DNA from: Thermogladius sp023256015
GTDB lineage: Archaea; Thermoproteota; Thermoprotei_A; Sulfolobales; Desulfurococcaceae
DNA: 64,000 nt
Reading direction: 5' to 3'
NCBI RefSeq assembly: GCF_051131135.1
Contig: NZ_CP151274.1
Location: forward strand, 62,001 to 126,000
In this document: one piece after another, positions 30,353 to 38,091 of the stretch
Layout of the letters: every line of letters starts with the position of its first letter
Numbering within the stretch: position 1 is the stretch's first letter
The notes under the pieces: model-generated
The model's database searches: none
What the model was told of the DNA's origin: nothing
What the model saw: only the letters and a program-made list of their open reading frames with translations
Program-made: the position numbers and the translations under genes

Positions 30353-31882
30353 TTACAACATTTTAATCAACACTTCGCGATTTAAGTTCTCGTTCTTTAA
30401 AATGTTTTTGACTCTCCCGTCATGAAGTATCATGATCCTATCACTCACTCCAAGCGCCTCGTCCACATCGCTGGTTAGCCAAATCACCGAGATCCCCCTG
30501 TCTCTGACCATGTTGTACACTAGCCTTCTAATCTCGTGCTTTGAACCAACATCAATTCCGATCGTTGGTTCGTCTAGTATTAAAATTTTAGGGTTTGCCA
30601 ATAGTGCCCTACTTAGCAAAACCTTTTGCTGGTTACCGCCGCTCAATTTCAAAACCCTGTCAAGCAACGTCGCAAACACTAAGTTTAAAGATTTTGAGAC
30701 TTTCATTGAATCGTTCAACTCGGATTTACCGTCTATTATGAATAAACGCGAGTATTTGTCTAACGAAGAGATAGTCATGTTATGAAGAATAGGCCTACTC
30801 AGGAAAAGACCTTCGTTTCTCCTGTCCTCAGGCAAGTAAACTATACCATACCTCTTAGCGTCGACAGGCGATTTTATTATTACAGGCCTCCCCTCAATAT
30901 AGATAGTGCCGGATTCTATATATTGAAGGCCGACAAGGCTTTTCCCAAGCTCAGTTTTTCCAGAGCCCAGCAATCCTAAAACCGCTAGTATCTCGCCTTT
31001 ATACAGATCGAAGCTAATATTCTTCAACCTCACCTCTACAGGTTTAAGAGGATTTGTAGACATATTTCTCACAGACAAGAGTACAGCACCCTCCCCGGCA
31101 GGTTGCGTTGTCGAGCTCTTTATATAGTAGAACTCCGACAGATCAGAACCGATCATCAATCTTATAACCTCTTCCCGGGAAAGCTTGCTTGCCGGAAAAG
31201 TACCCAGTTTAACGCCATTCCGCAATATTGATATCTTGTCGCAAATTTCGAAGGCTTCTTCCACACGGTGAGTAATGAAGATTATGCTAATACCATTCTC
31301 CTTTAGCCTTCTCATAACCTTGAATAAATGTTCTATCTCTTCTCTACTTAAGGGACTCGTAGGCTCGTCGAGCAACAATAGCTTGGCATTCATAGTTAAA
31401 GACGCGGCTATTTGCGTCAATGTCTTTTCAGAAGCTCTTAGGTCCTTTACTTTCTCGTTGAGATCTATCCTTACACCTAGGGACTCAAATACGCTCTTGA
31501 CCTTATCGGTATACACCCGCTTGTTAAAAGGTGTAATAACTGACCATGAAGACATTTCTCCTAATAACTCTACATTTTCCAGCACCGTTAGAGACGGTAA
31601 GACCGTTAGTTCCTGGTGAACGAGCACGATGCCGTGCTTTCTAGACTCGCGTGGGCTTTTAAACGATACCTCTCTGCCTTCGAATGTTATTTTTCCTTTA
31701 TCAGGAGATATTATTCCTGCTATTATTTTTAGTAGTGTGGATTTACCAGCACCGTTCTGGCCTAGCAGGCAGTGAATCTCGCAAGGATATAGGTCTAAGT
31801 CGATGTTGTCAAGTGCTTTAACCCCGGGAAAAGATTTCGAAATACCTCTTAGCTCGAGAATTGGAGCGTCTTTACACCTCAG
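30353..31882 (-). CDS. Sugar ABC transporter ATP-binding protein (RbsA-type, double ATPase), unusual start
   Basis: Two tandem ABC domains as in RbsA, about 509 residues if started at CTG 31882. Domain 1 has Walker A Gly-Gln-Asn-Gly-Ala-Gly-Lys-Ser-Thr (residues 41-49), a degenerate signature (Leu-Arg-Ala-Ser-Glu-Lys) and Leu-Leu-Leu-Leu-Asp-Glu-Pro-Thr; domain 2 has Gly-Leu-Leu-Gly-Ser-Gly-Lys-Thr-Glu, Leu-Ser-Gly-Gly-Asn-Gln-Gln-Lys and Ile-Leu-Ile-Leu-Asp-Glu-Pro. The frame is open only to 31903 and contains no ATG, GTG or TTG before Walker A; the first GTG (31627) would delete the first P-loop. CTG 31882 follows GGTGGGAG by 9 bases. Alternatively a +1 frameshift joins it to an ATG mini-frame starting at 31901. 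Confidence 0.82.
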   Translation of the reverse strand: MRCKDAPILELRGISKSFPGVKALDNIDLDLYPCEIHCLLGQNGAGKSTLLKIIAGIISPDKGKITFEGREVSFKSPRESRKHGIVLVHQELTVLPSLTVLENVELLGEMSSWSVITPFNKRVYTDKVKSVFESLGVRIDLNEKVKDLRASEKTLTQIAASLTMNAKLLLLDEPTSPLSREEIEHLFKVMRRLKENGISIIFITHRVEEAFEICDKISILRNGVKLGTFPASKLSREEVIRLMIGSDLSEFYYIKSSTTQPAGEGAVLLSVRNMSTNPLKPVEVRLKNISFDLYKGEILAVLGLLGSGKTELGKSLVGLQYIESGTIYIEGRPVIIKSPVDAKRYGIVYLPEDRRNEGLFLSRPILHNMTISSLDKYSRLFIIDGKSELNDSMKVSKSLNLVFATLLDRVLKLSGGNQQKVLLSRALLANPKILILDEPTIGIDVGSKHEIRRLVYNMVRDRGISVIWLTSDVDEALGVSDRIMILHDGRVKNILKNENLNREVLIKML

Positions 31883-31901
31883 CGTATGGATCTCCCACCA
31901 T

Positions 31902-32019
31902 ATTCACGTTCACGTTAATTTCTATATACGTAGTGTTAAAAAATTTATGTGCATTTGATAAACACACGTAAATGTTTATATACTTAGCATGTATAAGAAC
32001 TTTTGTAAAGGGGAGAAGT
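31902..32019. promoter_or_regulatory. Divergent promoter and operator region of sugar ABC genes
   Basis: On the plus strand a TATA box (TTTATATACTTA, about 31975-31986) and AAAGGGGAG ribosome site precede ATG 32020. On the minus strand CGTATATAGA (31921-31930) lies about 25 bases before ATG 31901. Between them TACGTAGTGTT (31927-31937) and AACACACGTA (31961-31970) form an imperfect inverted repeat, and CACGTT is repeated in tandem at 31905-31916. This looks like a shared, repressor-controlled promoter for uptake genes. Confidence 0.55.
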
Positions 32020-33138
32020 ATGAGAGGTATATCTAAATACGCAATAGTTGGAATAATCATAGCAGTTGTAGCGATCGCGGGGGTTGGTGCCTGGTATTAC
32101 ACAACTTACACGGCTACCCCTAAGAAGTTGACCATATACTTCTTCGATCCAGCCCCTGGAAACCCGTGGTGGGACTTGGTACCCCATGGCATTGAGATGG
32201 CCATAAAGGACGTGCAGTCCCAGAAAGGTGTAACCATCGAGTACAAGAGGTTTGACGCTACCACGCTTGATCAGCAAATTTCACAGTTGCAAAATGCGAT
32301 CAGCTTGAGACCAAACGTAGCTATAGTGGGACCAATCTCGGATGCTGTACAAGATATCTTAAAGCAACTTAGACAAGCAGGCACTATAGTCATCCTAGTT
32401 GATAGAGACGTCCCCGACCAGACAGCGAGGGACCTCTACCTCGGCACCAACAACCGGTACGCAGCTAAGTTTGTCGCAGAAAACTTCTTAAAGTCTCTCC
32501 AAGAAAGGGGCGTTAACCCACCCTATAACGTGATAATATTTAAGGGTCTACCGGGTATCCCTACAAGCTACCTGCGGTACCAAGGGTTCATGGACGCTCT
32601 TAAACCTCTGGTCGATCAAGGTAAGGTCAAAATCCTGGCCGAAGTAGAGGTAGACCCAGACAACTTCCAGGAATGCTATTCGAAGGCACAGACTATTGTG
32701 GCATCTTATGGGGCCCAAGCTACCGTATGGTTTGCAACGAACAACCTACAAGCCATGGCCATAGTCAAGGCGCTACAAGACGCGGGATACAAACCTGGGC
32801 AGGATAAATACGTATGCGGCTTCGACGCACAGCCATCCGATTGGTTGAACATGATTAAACAAGGCGTAGTGTCCATGAGCGTTACACAGACCCCGCACCT
32901 AATGGGTTACTGGGGAGTTTGGGCTGGCTACGCAATCTGGTCGAAGCAGGTCAATTTACCACCTAAGGCGTACGTTAACACACCGATCTACAGTGTGTTA
33001 CCGTGCAACGCTACAGTCGTTGCCAACAAGATCGATTACCTAACCGTCGGGTACAACGAGCTATCGACTCTGCTAAATCAGCTAACACCGAGCAACCCAG
33101 GAATACAAGCCCCATCCTACTACGCCGAGCCCTGTTAA
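32020..33138 (+). CDS. Sugar ABC transporter substrate-binding protein (RbsB-type)
   Basis: A 372-residue membrane-tethered binding protein of the Peripla_BP_4 class. An N-terminal hydrophobic anchor (residues 8-25) is followed by Thr-Ile-Tyr-Phe-Phe-Asp-Pro-Ala-Pro-Gly-Asn-Pro-Trp-Trp, Ala-Ile-Val-Gly-Pro-Ile-Ser-Asp-Ala, Val-Asp-Arg-Asp-Val-Pro, and Phe-Asp-Ala-Gln-Pro-Ser-Asp, positions that line the sugar pocket in ribose-type proteins. The extra C-terminal 50 residues are rich in Pro, Asn and Thr. ATG 32020 is the start by its strong ribosome site. It is divergent from the ATPase and permease genes and precedes the kinase. Confidence 0.9.
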   Translation: MRGISKYAIVGIIIAVVAIAGVGAWYYTTYTATPKKLTIYFFDPAPGNPWWDLVPHGIEMAIKDVQSQKGVTIEYKRFDATTLDQQISQLQNAISLRPNVAIVGPISDAVQDILKQLRQAGTIVILVDRDVPDQTARDLYLGTNNRYAAKFVAENFLKSLQERGVNPPYNVIIFKGLPGIPTSYLRYQGFMDALKPLVDQGKVKILAEVEVDPDNFQECYSKAQTIVASYGAQATVWFATNNLQAMAIVKALQDAGYKPGQDKYVCGFDAQPSDWLNMIKQGVVSMSVTQTPHLMGYWGVWAGYAIWSKQVNLPPKAYVNTPIYSVLPCNATVVANKIDYLTVGYNELSTLLNQLTPSNPGIQAPSYYAEPC

Positions 33139-33199
33139 CAAGGATTATAACTTCCATAATGCATTTTTTATTTCAAGAAACCCTCCCGGTGGAAGGGTT

Positions 33200-34144
33200 T
33201 TGGTTGAAGTCGTAGGGTTGGGCGAAGTTTGTATTGATTGGACTGTTAAAGTAAAAAGGTTCCCCGAGACAGACGAGAAAATCTATATCGAGGATAAGCA
33301 GATCTTCCCGGGCGGGGTAACAGCAAACTTTACAGTTGGATTAGCTAGGCTGGGAGTGAATGTAGCATTTGTGGGTGGTGTGGGAGAAGATGATTTCGGG
33401 AGGTTTCTTATTAAGGCTCTCGAAAAGGAGGGTGTTGACACATCGTTATTACTCGTGAGGAGAGATGCGAGAACACCTGTAAACATAATAGTGGTAAATG
33501 AGAAAGGGGAGAAACAAGCATATATGGATCCTTTCCTTAAGCTGAATGTACCCGATTTTCATGAGATCCGAGACGGCTTAGAGAAAATGTTAAGCGAGGC
33601 GAAAGTATTACACACCTCGGCCATCAAAATTCAACCCTCGCTTGAGGCCGCCAAGATCGCAAAAAAGAAAAAAGCAGCTGTGACCTTCGACCTCGAAAAG
33701 CACGTAGCAATAGAGTACGGTCTAGAAGGATTAAAACCATTGCTAGAGAACGTTGATATCTTGATGCCAAACAAGGAAGGACTCAAGACTTTGACCAAAA
33801 AGGAGTCATTAGTTGAAGCAGCTAAAGAAATGCTAAAGTATGGACCCAGGGTCGTAGTCGTTACTAGAGGTGAAAAAGGTAGCCTAATAGTTCACGAAAA
33901 TGGCGTTATTGAAACCCCCGCATTCCCGATCAATCCCGTGGATACAACCGGTGCTGGAGATGCTTTTAATGCTGGATTTGTGTATGCGTACTTTTTGAGG
34001 CAACTCGATTTAAAAGACGCGGCTATAGTGGCCAACGCGGTCGCAGCTCTCAAATGCCTTAAATTAGGTGCCCAGACCGGAATGCCTCGTTTACATGAAT
34101 TGAGGGAGTTCTTGCAAAAACGCGGTCTCCAATTAAATTTATAA
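33200..34144 (+). CDS. PfkB-family sugar kinase
   Basis: A 314-residue ribokinase-fold kinase. N-terminal Gly-Glu-Val-Cys-Ile-Asp-Trp and Pro-Gly-Gly-Val-Thr-Ala-Asn are the sugar-binding start, Phe-Val-Gly-Gly-Val-Gly-Glu-Asp-Asp-Phe-Gly follows, and Asp-Thr-Thr-Gly-Ala-Gly-Asp-Ala-Phe is the catalytic/anion-hole motif with the base Asp. Substrate cannot be read; a pentose or ketohexose imported by the adjacent ABC system is likely. The start is TTG 33200, with GGTGGAAGGG about 8 bases upstream. Low GC like its neighbours. Confidence 0.9.
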   Translation: MVEVVGLGEVCIDWTVKVKRFPETDEKIYIEDKQIFPGGVTANFTVGLARLGVNVAFVGGVGEDDFGRFLIKALEKEGVDTSLLLVRRDARTPVNIIVVNEKGEKQAYMDPFLKLNVPDFHEIRDGLEKMLSEAKVLHTSAIKIQPSLEAAKIAKKKKAAVTFDLEKHVAIEYGLEGLKPLLENVDILMPNKEGLKTLTKKESLVEAAKEMLKYGPRVVVVTRGEKGSLIVHENGVIETPAFPINPVDTTGAGDAFNAGFVYAYFLRQLDLKDAAIVANAVAALKCLKLGAQTGMPRLHELREFLQKRGLQLNL

Positions 34145-34169
34145 GAAATTCGCCAACTTTCGAACATTT

Positions 34170-35066
34170 ATGAACTCGAGAAGTGCTGATCAAGCTTCTC
34201 TGATGGACTCCGAGTATGGAGTGTCAGGAGATACTGTTGTTTTACTCTTACTATTGCTTGTGATTTCTCTTTCGATATCCTCGGCTAGCGTACTTGTTTT
34301 ACTCTCAGGTCTTAGCGCAAGCTCGGCGGCTTTCTGGCGACTTTTTATCGCCACGGTGTTCCTGTTGCTCTCGAGAAGGGGGTTTGTTAGACCCAGGAAC
34401 CCCAGAGCTCTCGCGGTCTCGACGGTCTCAGGTGTTTGCCTGGGGCTGCACTTCGCCTTGTGGATGGAGAGCCTGTTCCTCGTACCAGTCTTCGAGAGCA
34501 CGCTGCTGGTCGACACTTATCCTCTTCTATTGCTCGTGATGGAGAGGCTAGCCCTTGGAGGCCAGGTCAGGGCTAGGGAGGTGGTCGGCCTCCTGTCCGG
34601 TGCAGCGTTCCTGTACCTCTTCTTGGGCGGCCCCGGCCTCAAACCATCGGAGGGAGACGTCTACGCTATGACATCGAGCCTCTTCGTCGCTTCGTACTTC
34701 CTACTCGGTAGAGTCGCGAGGTCCAGGTTCGGCCTCAGTACAGTAGAGTACGTGATACCCACATACGCCACGGCCTCTCTCACCGCGCTCCTCTACAGCC
34801 TGGTGAAGGGCTCTTTCCAGGTAATAGACACGCCTCACAGAATCCTGTTCGCTCTACTCCTGGCCCTGGTGCCGATGATCGGCGGTCACACGCTCATGAA
34901 CTACCTGCTCGGGTTCTTCAAGTCGAACATCGTAACGAGCATAGTCTTCACAGAGCCGATCGGGGCCTCGATCCTCGCGTACTTAGTGTTGGGCCAGGTG
35001 TTAGAGCCGTACAAGGTCTTACTAGGGCTGGGCGTGATCGCGAGCGTTATGTTGGTGTGGGTGTGA
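34170..35066 (+). CDS. EamA/DMT-family transporter
   Basis: A 298-residue permease with ten predicted helices in two EamA repeats (Leu-Ser-Ala-Ser-Ser-Ala-Ala-Phe-Trp-Arg-Leu-Phe in the first; Phe-Thr-Glu-Pro-Ile-Gly-Ala in the last). The substrate is unknown. Codon use changes inside the gene: the first 60 codons are AT-rich like the upstream sugar cassette and the rest are GC-rich, marking the right edge of the mosaic block near 34350. ATG 34170 has no clear ribosome site; ATG 34203 is an alternative. Confidence 0.82.
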   Translation: MNSRSADQASLMDSEYGVSGDTVVLLLLLLVISLSISSASVLVLLSGLSASSAAFWRLFIATVFLLLSRRGFVRPRNPRALAVSTVSGVCLGLHFALWMESLFLVPVFESTLLVDTYPLLLLVMERLALGGQVRAREVVGLLSGAAFLYLFLGGPGLKPSEGDVYAMTSSLFVASYFLLGRVARSRFGLSTVEYVIPTYATASLTALLYSLVKGSFQVIDTPHRILFALLLALVPMIGGHTLMNYLLGFFKSNIVTSIVFTEPIGASILAYLVLGQVLEPYKVLLGLGVIASVMLVWV

Positions 35067-35073
35067 CGTCCTA

Positions 35074-36294
35074 CTACTCCAGCTCCTCGACTCTCAGCCC
35101 GAGTAGCTCCCCGGCTAGTGACAGCTCGTTGGACCAGTCTCCTAGTACTAGCGCGTAGTGGTTACCAATGCTCTCCCTGACGATCCTCTCAGCCCCCTTC
35201 ATCTCTAGTAGCACTTGCGTCCTACACATATCGCCCCGCCAAGACCACTGCTTGACCCTCCCAACGCCCACCCTGAGGGTCTCGAGGTCGGGGGTGAGCC
35301 TGTACACGGTCACCTCGGCCCCGACTGGGTAGTCGACGCTGACTCCCACGCCGAGACCTGACTCGAAGTGCGTCATCAGCCTGAACGAGGAGACCAGGGG
35401 GGCTGTACAGTGAGCTATTAGCACCACGTCTCTCCTCACTACCGCCGGGTTCCCCATGAAGACAGGCTGCCTGGTCACGAGCTCGCCGAGCGCCATGGAC
35501 AAGAGTAGCGGGACATCCCCCTCGCAGGCCGCAGGAAATAGCCGGGTGTTGAATAGCGCCATTGGTAGACAGGCCGTGACCCTCCTAAGCGTGATCAGGT
35601 CGAAGCACTTTACGGTCAACCCGCATAGACCGTGCCTCTTGGCGAGACTCTCGAGGGCGGTGTAGAGGCGGAGGGCTTTCTCGACCTCGACGCTGTCCAC
35701 GAGCACTTCTCTCGCCTCTTTCAACACGGACTCTCCGGGTGGAGGCGGCGACGCGTCGAACTCCTTCAAAAGCTCCTCCATGGGTATGTAGACGACCTCG
35801 GAGCCCAGCTTTTTCTTGACCACCTCGGGGTCGACGCGGCTGTAGACGAGCCAGGGGCTGACACCCCCGATGACGCCGAGCCTGCAACCCCTCAGGGTGT
35901 TCACGCCCTCGACGACCCTCACAATTCTCTCGACGAGCCCGGCGGCGTCCTCGGGGCCCCTGTACTCGCCGAGCCTGACCCTCCTTCCACGCCTCCTGAG
36001 GAGAGCCGCGGCTTCGAGCGTGGCCGGGAGACTGTTGTAGGCGTAGTGGTAGAGTACGTACGTTAGCTGGCACCTCTCGCCGAGGGCCACGATGAGCTCT
36101 TCAGTGCCGCCCGTGGCCACCACCACAACGCCTACGTCGCAGTCGGTCAGCCTGCTAACATGCTCTGTCTCCGTGACCAGCCCGGCAAACAGGCCCCCGA
36201 GCCCCCTCGACGCGAGTCCCTGCTCCACGTCCCTCGAGAGGCGCGAGCCGAACTCCAGCCCCAGCTTAGAGGAGGCGACAAATACTTTGATCAC
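35074..36294 (-). CDS. L-fucose isomerase-like protein
   Basis: A 406-residue protein with the fold pattern of L-fucose/L-arabinose isomerases. The N-terminal half is Rossmann-like; the C-terminal half has Cys-Phe-Asp-Leu-Ile, Ala-Ala-Cys-Glu-Gly-Asp-Val-Pro-Leu, Val-Phe-Met-Gly-Asn-Pro and Ile-Ala-His-Cys-Thr-Ala-Pro, similar to the metal-binding Glu, Asp and His of the FucI family. It is shorter than FucI (about 590). Reaction not assignable; it could act on a pentose, fucose or sulfosugar, and its neighbour is a TauE-type exporter. It starts at GTG 36294 and is convergent with the EamA gene, leaving 7 bases. Confidence 0.72.
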   Translation of the reverse strand: MIKVFVASSKLGLEFGSRLSRDVEQGLASRGLGGLFAGLVTETEHVSRLTDCDVGVVVVATGGTEELIVALGERCQLTYVLYHYAYNSLPATLEAAALLRRRGRRVRLGEYRGPEDAAGLVERIVRVVEGVNTLRGCRLGVIGGVSPWLVYSRVDPEVVKKKLGSEVVYIPMEELLKEFDASPPPPGESVLKEAREVLVDSVEVEKALRLYTALESLAKRHGLCGLTVKCFDLITLRRVTACLPMALFNTRLFPAACEGDVPLLLSMALGELVTRQPVFMGNPAVVRRDVVLIAHCTAPLVSSFRLMTHFESGLGVGVSVDYPVGAEVTVYRLTPDLETLRVGVGRVKQWSWRGDMCRTQVLLEMKGAERIVRESIGNHYALVLGDWSNELSLAGELLGLRVEELE

Positions 36295-36478
36295 GAGGCC
36301 CCTCCCCGAGCCTTAAAAGTCTCCTTCGTGCCTGAGAGATAAATACCTTATCACGCCTATGATGCGCAGTCAAATCAGGGTTATTGCTCATACAGTACTA
36401 CCACTGCATAGATGGGGGTTCTGACGTAAGGCGAAAATGTAATATCCTTTTCCAATTTATGTTAACAGGTGACCCAAA

Positions 36479-37303
36479 GTGGACCTCTACGAAGTACTCG
36501 CGTCCCTAGTCTCAGGGCTGATAGTCGGCTTCTCTCTAGGACTGGTAGGGGGAGGGGGGTCCATCCTCGCTGTTCCGCTACTACTCTACTTCGTTGGGCT
36601 CGAGAACTCCCCCGACGCGGCGCACGTGGCGATAGGCACGACAGCTCTTGCTGTGGGTGTTAACGCCTACGTCAACTCCTACATACATCTAAGGAAGAGA
36701 AACGTCTCGCCTTGTATAGGCCTCGTGTTCGCCGGGGTTGGTTTGTTCGGCTCTCTGACGGGCGCCTACCTGGGGAGGATCACGCCGGGGAGGAGCTTGT
36801 TGACGTACTTCGCTATAGCGATGATCACGCTCGGTGTTTACATGGCCGCGAGGAGGGAGTCCCCGAGGGCTGGGACTATCCACGAGGTCGACAGGGTGGT
36901 CAAGGCGTTCGAGGAGTGCCGGGTGATAACGAAGGCTACGACCATCAAGGTAGGGTTTTTCGGCTTCCTCGTAGGGCTGCTCAGCGGGTACTTCGGGATC
37001 GGGGGAGGCTTCCTAATAGTCCCAAGCCTGATGTTCTCGGCCGGTCTCTGCATAACCAGGGCCATCGGTACGAGCCTGATAAGCGTCGGCACGTTCGGCG
37101 TAGCCAGCGGGGTCGAGTACGCGTTAACCGGCCACGTTATACCCAGCATAGCCTTCCTTTACGTTCTAGGTGGTGTGGTCGGGGGCTACCTCGGTACAAA
37201 CCTCTCGGTCAAGGCCCCTAGAGATAAGCTGAGGGTTATATACGGTCTCATCACCGTGTCTGTGGGGTTTTACATGCTTGCCAAGGTACAAGGCTTGATA
37301 TGA
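36479..37303 (+). CDS. TauE/SafE-family membrane transporter
   Basis: A 274-residue membrane protein with two TauE repeats: Gly-Leu-Val-Gly-Gly-Gly-Gly-Ser-Ile-Leu-Ala-Val-Pro-Leu-Leu near residue 22 and Gly-Tyr-Phe-Gly-Ile-Gly-Gly-Gly-Phe-Leu-Ile-Val-Pro in the second half, and about eight helices. The family exports sulfite, sulfoacetate or related organosulfur anions. GTG start with AGGTGA 7 bases upstream. The 184-base gap before it (36295-36478) has a TATA-like AAATGTAATATCC stretch near 36437 and no gene. Confidence 0.87.
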   Translation: MDLYEVLASLVSGLIVGFSLGLVGGGGSILAVPLLLYFVGLENSPDAAHVAIGTTALAVGVNAYVNSYIHLRKRNVSPCIGLVFAGVGLFGSLTGAYLGRITPGRSLLTYFAIAMITLGVYMAARRESPRAGTIHEVDRVVKAFEECRVITKATTIKVGFFGFLVGLLSGYFGIGGGFLIVPSLMFSAGLCITRAIGTSLISVGTFGVASGVEYALTGHVIPSIAFLYVLGGVVGGYLGTNLSVKAPRDKLRVIYGLITVSVGFYMLAKVQGLI

Positions 37304-37363
37304 TAAAAAAGCTCTCGTCTTTTACTAGGATAGCGCGGTGTTTACGGCCCTGCTTAACCGTAT

Positions 37364-38020
37364 TCAACGGGCTTGTTGAGCAACGTCCACGGACCTCAAG
37401 TAGTCTATAGGAACGTCTGGTCTATACCAGACTCCGCCGCTTCTCCTGGCGAGTAGGGCCGCCCGCACCACGTTTAGACCTACGTTGTAGGCGTCTCTAA
37501 CGGCCTGCTCGTCCTCGAGCGGGTCGACGCTGTGCGTGTAGGCTATCGCCCAGGGGGGTATTAGTACTCCCATGCTGTTCATAACGATCATCATGTAGGA
37601 TAGCGCCATCATAACCCCGCTGTCAGCTCCAACGGCTATAAAGCCCGCCACCTTACCGTCTAGGAGGCTTCTACCCGCATGGAATATCATGTTTTCCAGG
37701 CTCGTTAGGCGATCGATGAAGTTCTTCAGTACCCCGCTCGACGCGTACCAGTAGACCGGGGTTGCCAAGATGAACCCGTCCGAGTCGATGAGCTTCTTTG
37801 CCACATCGTTGAAGTCGTCGTTGAATACTGGGCAGGGGAAGTAGCACTTCTTGACGTCCTCGCTCACGCAGCCCATGCAGGGGTTTATCCTGTAAGCGTA
37901 TAGCCGGACCTCCTCGACACTCCCCCCTGCGTCTTCGACGCCCCTGGCAGCCACCCTGGCCAACTTGCTGGTTGCCCCGTTCTCGTGTGGGCTACCGTTT
38001 ACAATAACGATCTTGACCAC
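37364..38020 (-). CDS. Flavodoxin-like NAD(P)H-dependent FMN reductase
   Basis: A 218-residue flavoprotein of the NADPH-dependent FMN reductase/iron-sulfur flavoprotein class. Gly-Ser-Pro-His-Glu-Asn-Gly-Ala-Thr is the FMN phosphate loop, Thr-Pro-Val-Tyr-Trp-Tyr-Ala contacts the isoalloxazine ring, and Cys-Met-Gly-Cys with two further Cys (Cys-Tyr-Phe-Pro-Cys-Pro) may hold a 4Fe-4S cluster. I chose GTG 38020, which has GAGGGGTGGT just upstream; GTG 38029 is possible. Electron partner unknown. Confidence 0.83.
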   Translation of the reverse strand: MVKIVIVNGSPHENGATSKLARVAARGVEDAGGSVEEVRLYAYRINPCMGCVSEDVKKCYFPCPVFNDDFNDVAKKLIDSDGFILATPVYWYASSGVLKNFIDRLTSLENMIFHAGRSLLDGKVAGFIAVGADSGVMMALSYMMIVMNSMGVLIPPWAIAYTHSVDPLEDEQAVRDAYNVGLNVVRAALLARRSGGVWYRPDVPIDYLRSVDVAQQAR

Positions 38021-38091
38021 GAGGACCACCCCTCTATCTTGAGAGTAGAGAGAGCAGGTGACAGTGCTTGATTAAAGACGGAAGAGCTCCT

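Larger units (their letters stand above)
27905..34350. other. AT-rich mosaic block carrying a sugar-utilisation cassette
   Basis: Across this 6.4 kb the DNA is plainly AT-richer than on either side (third codon positions shift to A/T and long A runs appear). It spans the last part of ribL, hxlB, a transaldolase-like gene, a sugar ABC permease and ATPase, a binding protein, a PfkB kinase and the first 60 or so codons of an EamA gene. No repeats, integrase, transposase or tRNA target is visible at its edges, so homologous recombination within flanking genes is the likeliest origin. Edges are estimated by eye to within about 50 bases. Confidence 0.7.

Noticed and set aside
31872..32060. 62-codon leftward frame through the sugar promoter region
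   Set aside because: It crosses both TATA boxes and the plus-strand start; only its last nine codons from ATG 31901 merit attention, as an upstream frame of the ATPase gene.
36295..36478. ATGATG and a later CTGA in the gap before the TauE gene, possible C/D sRNA
   Set aside because: Spacing and the internal boxes do not fit; only one box each is recognisable.
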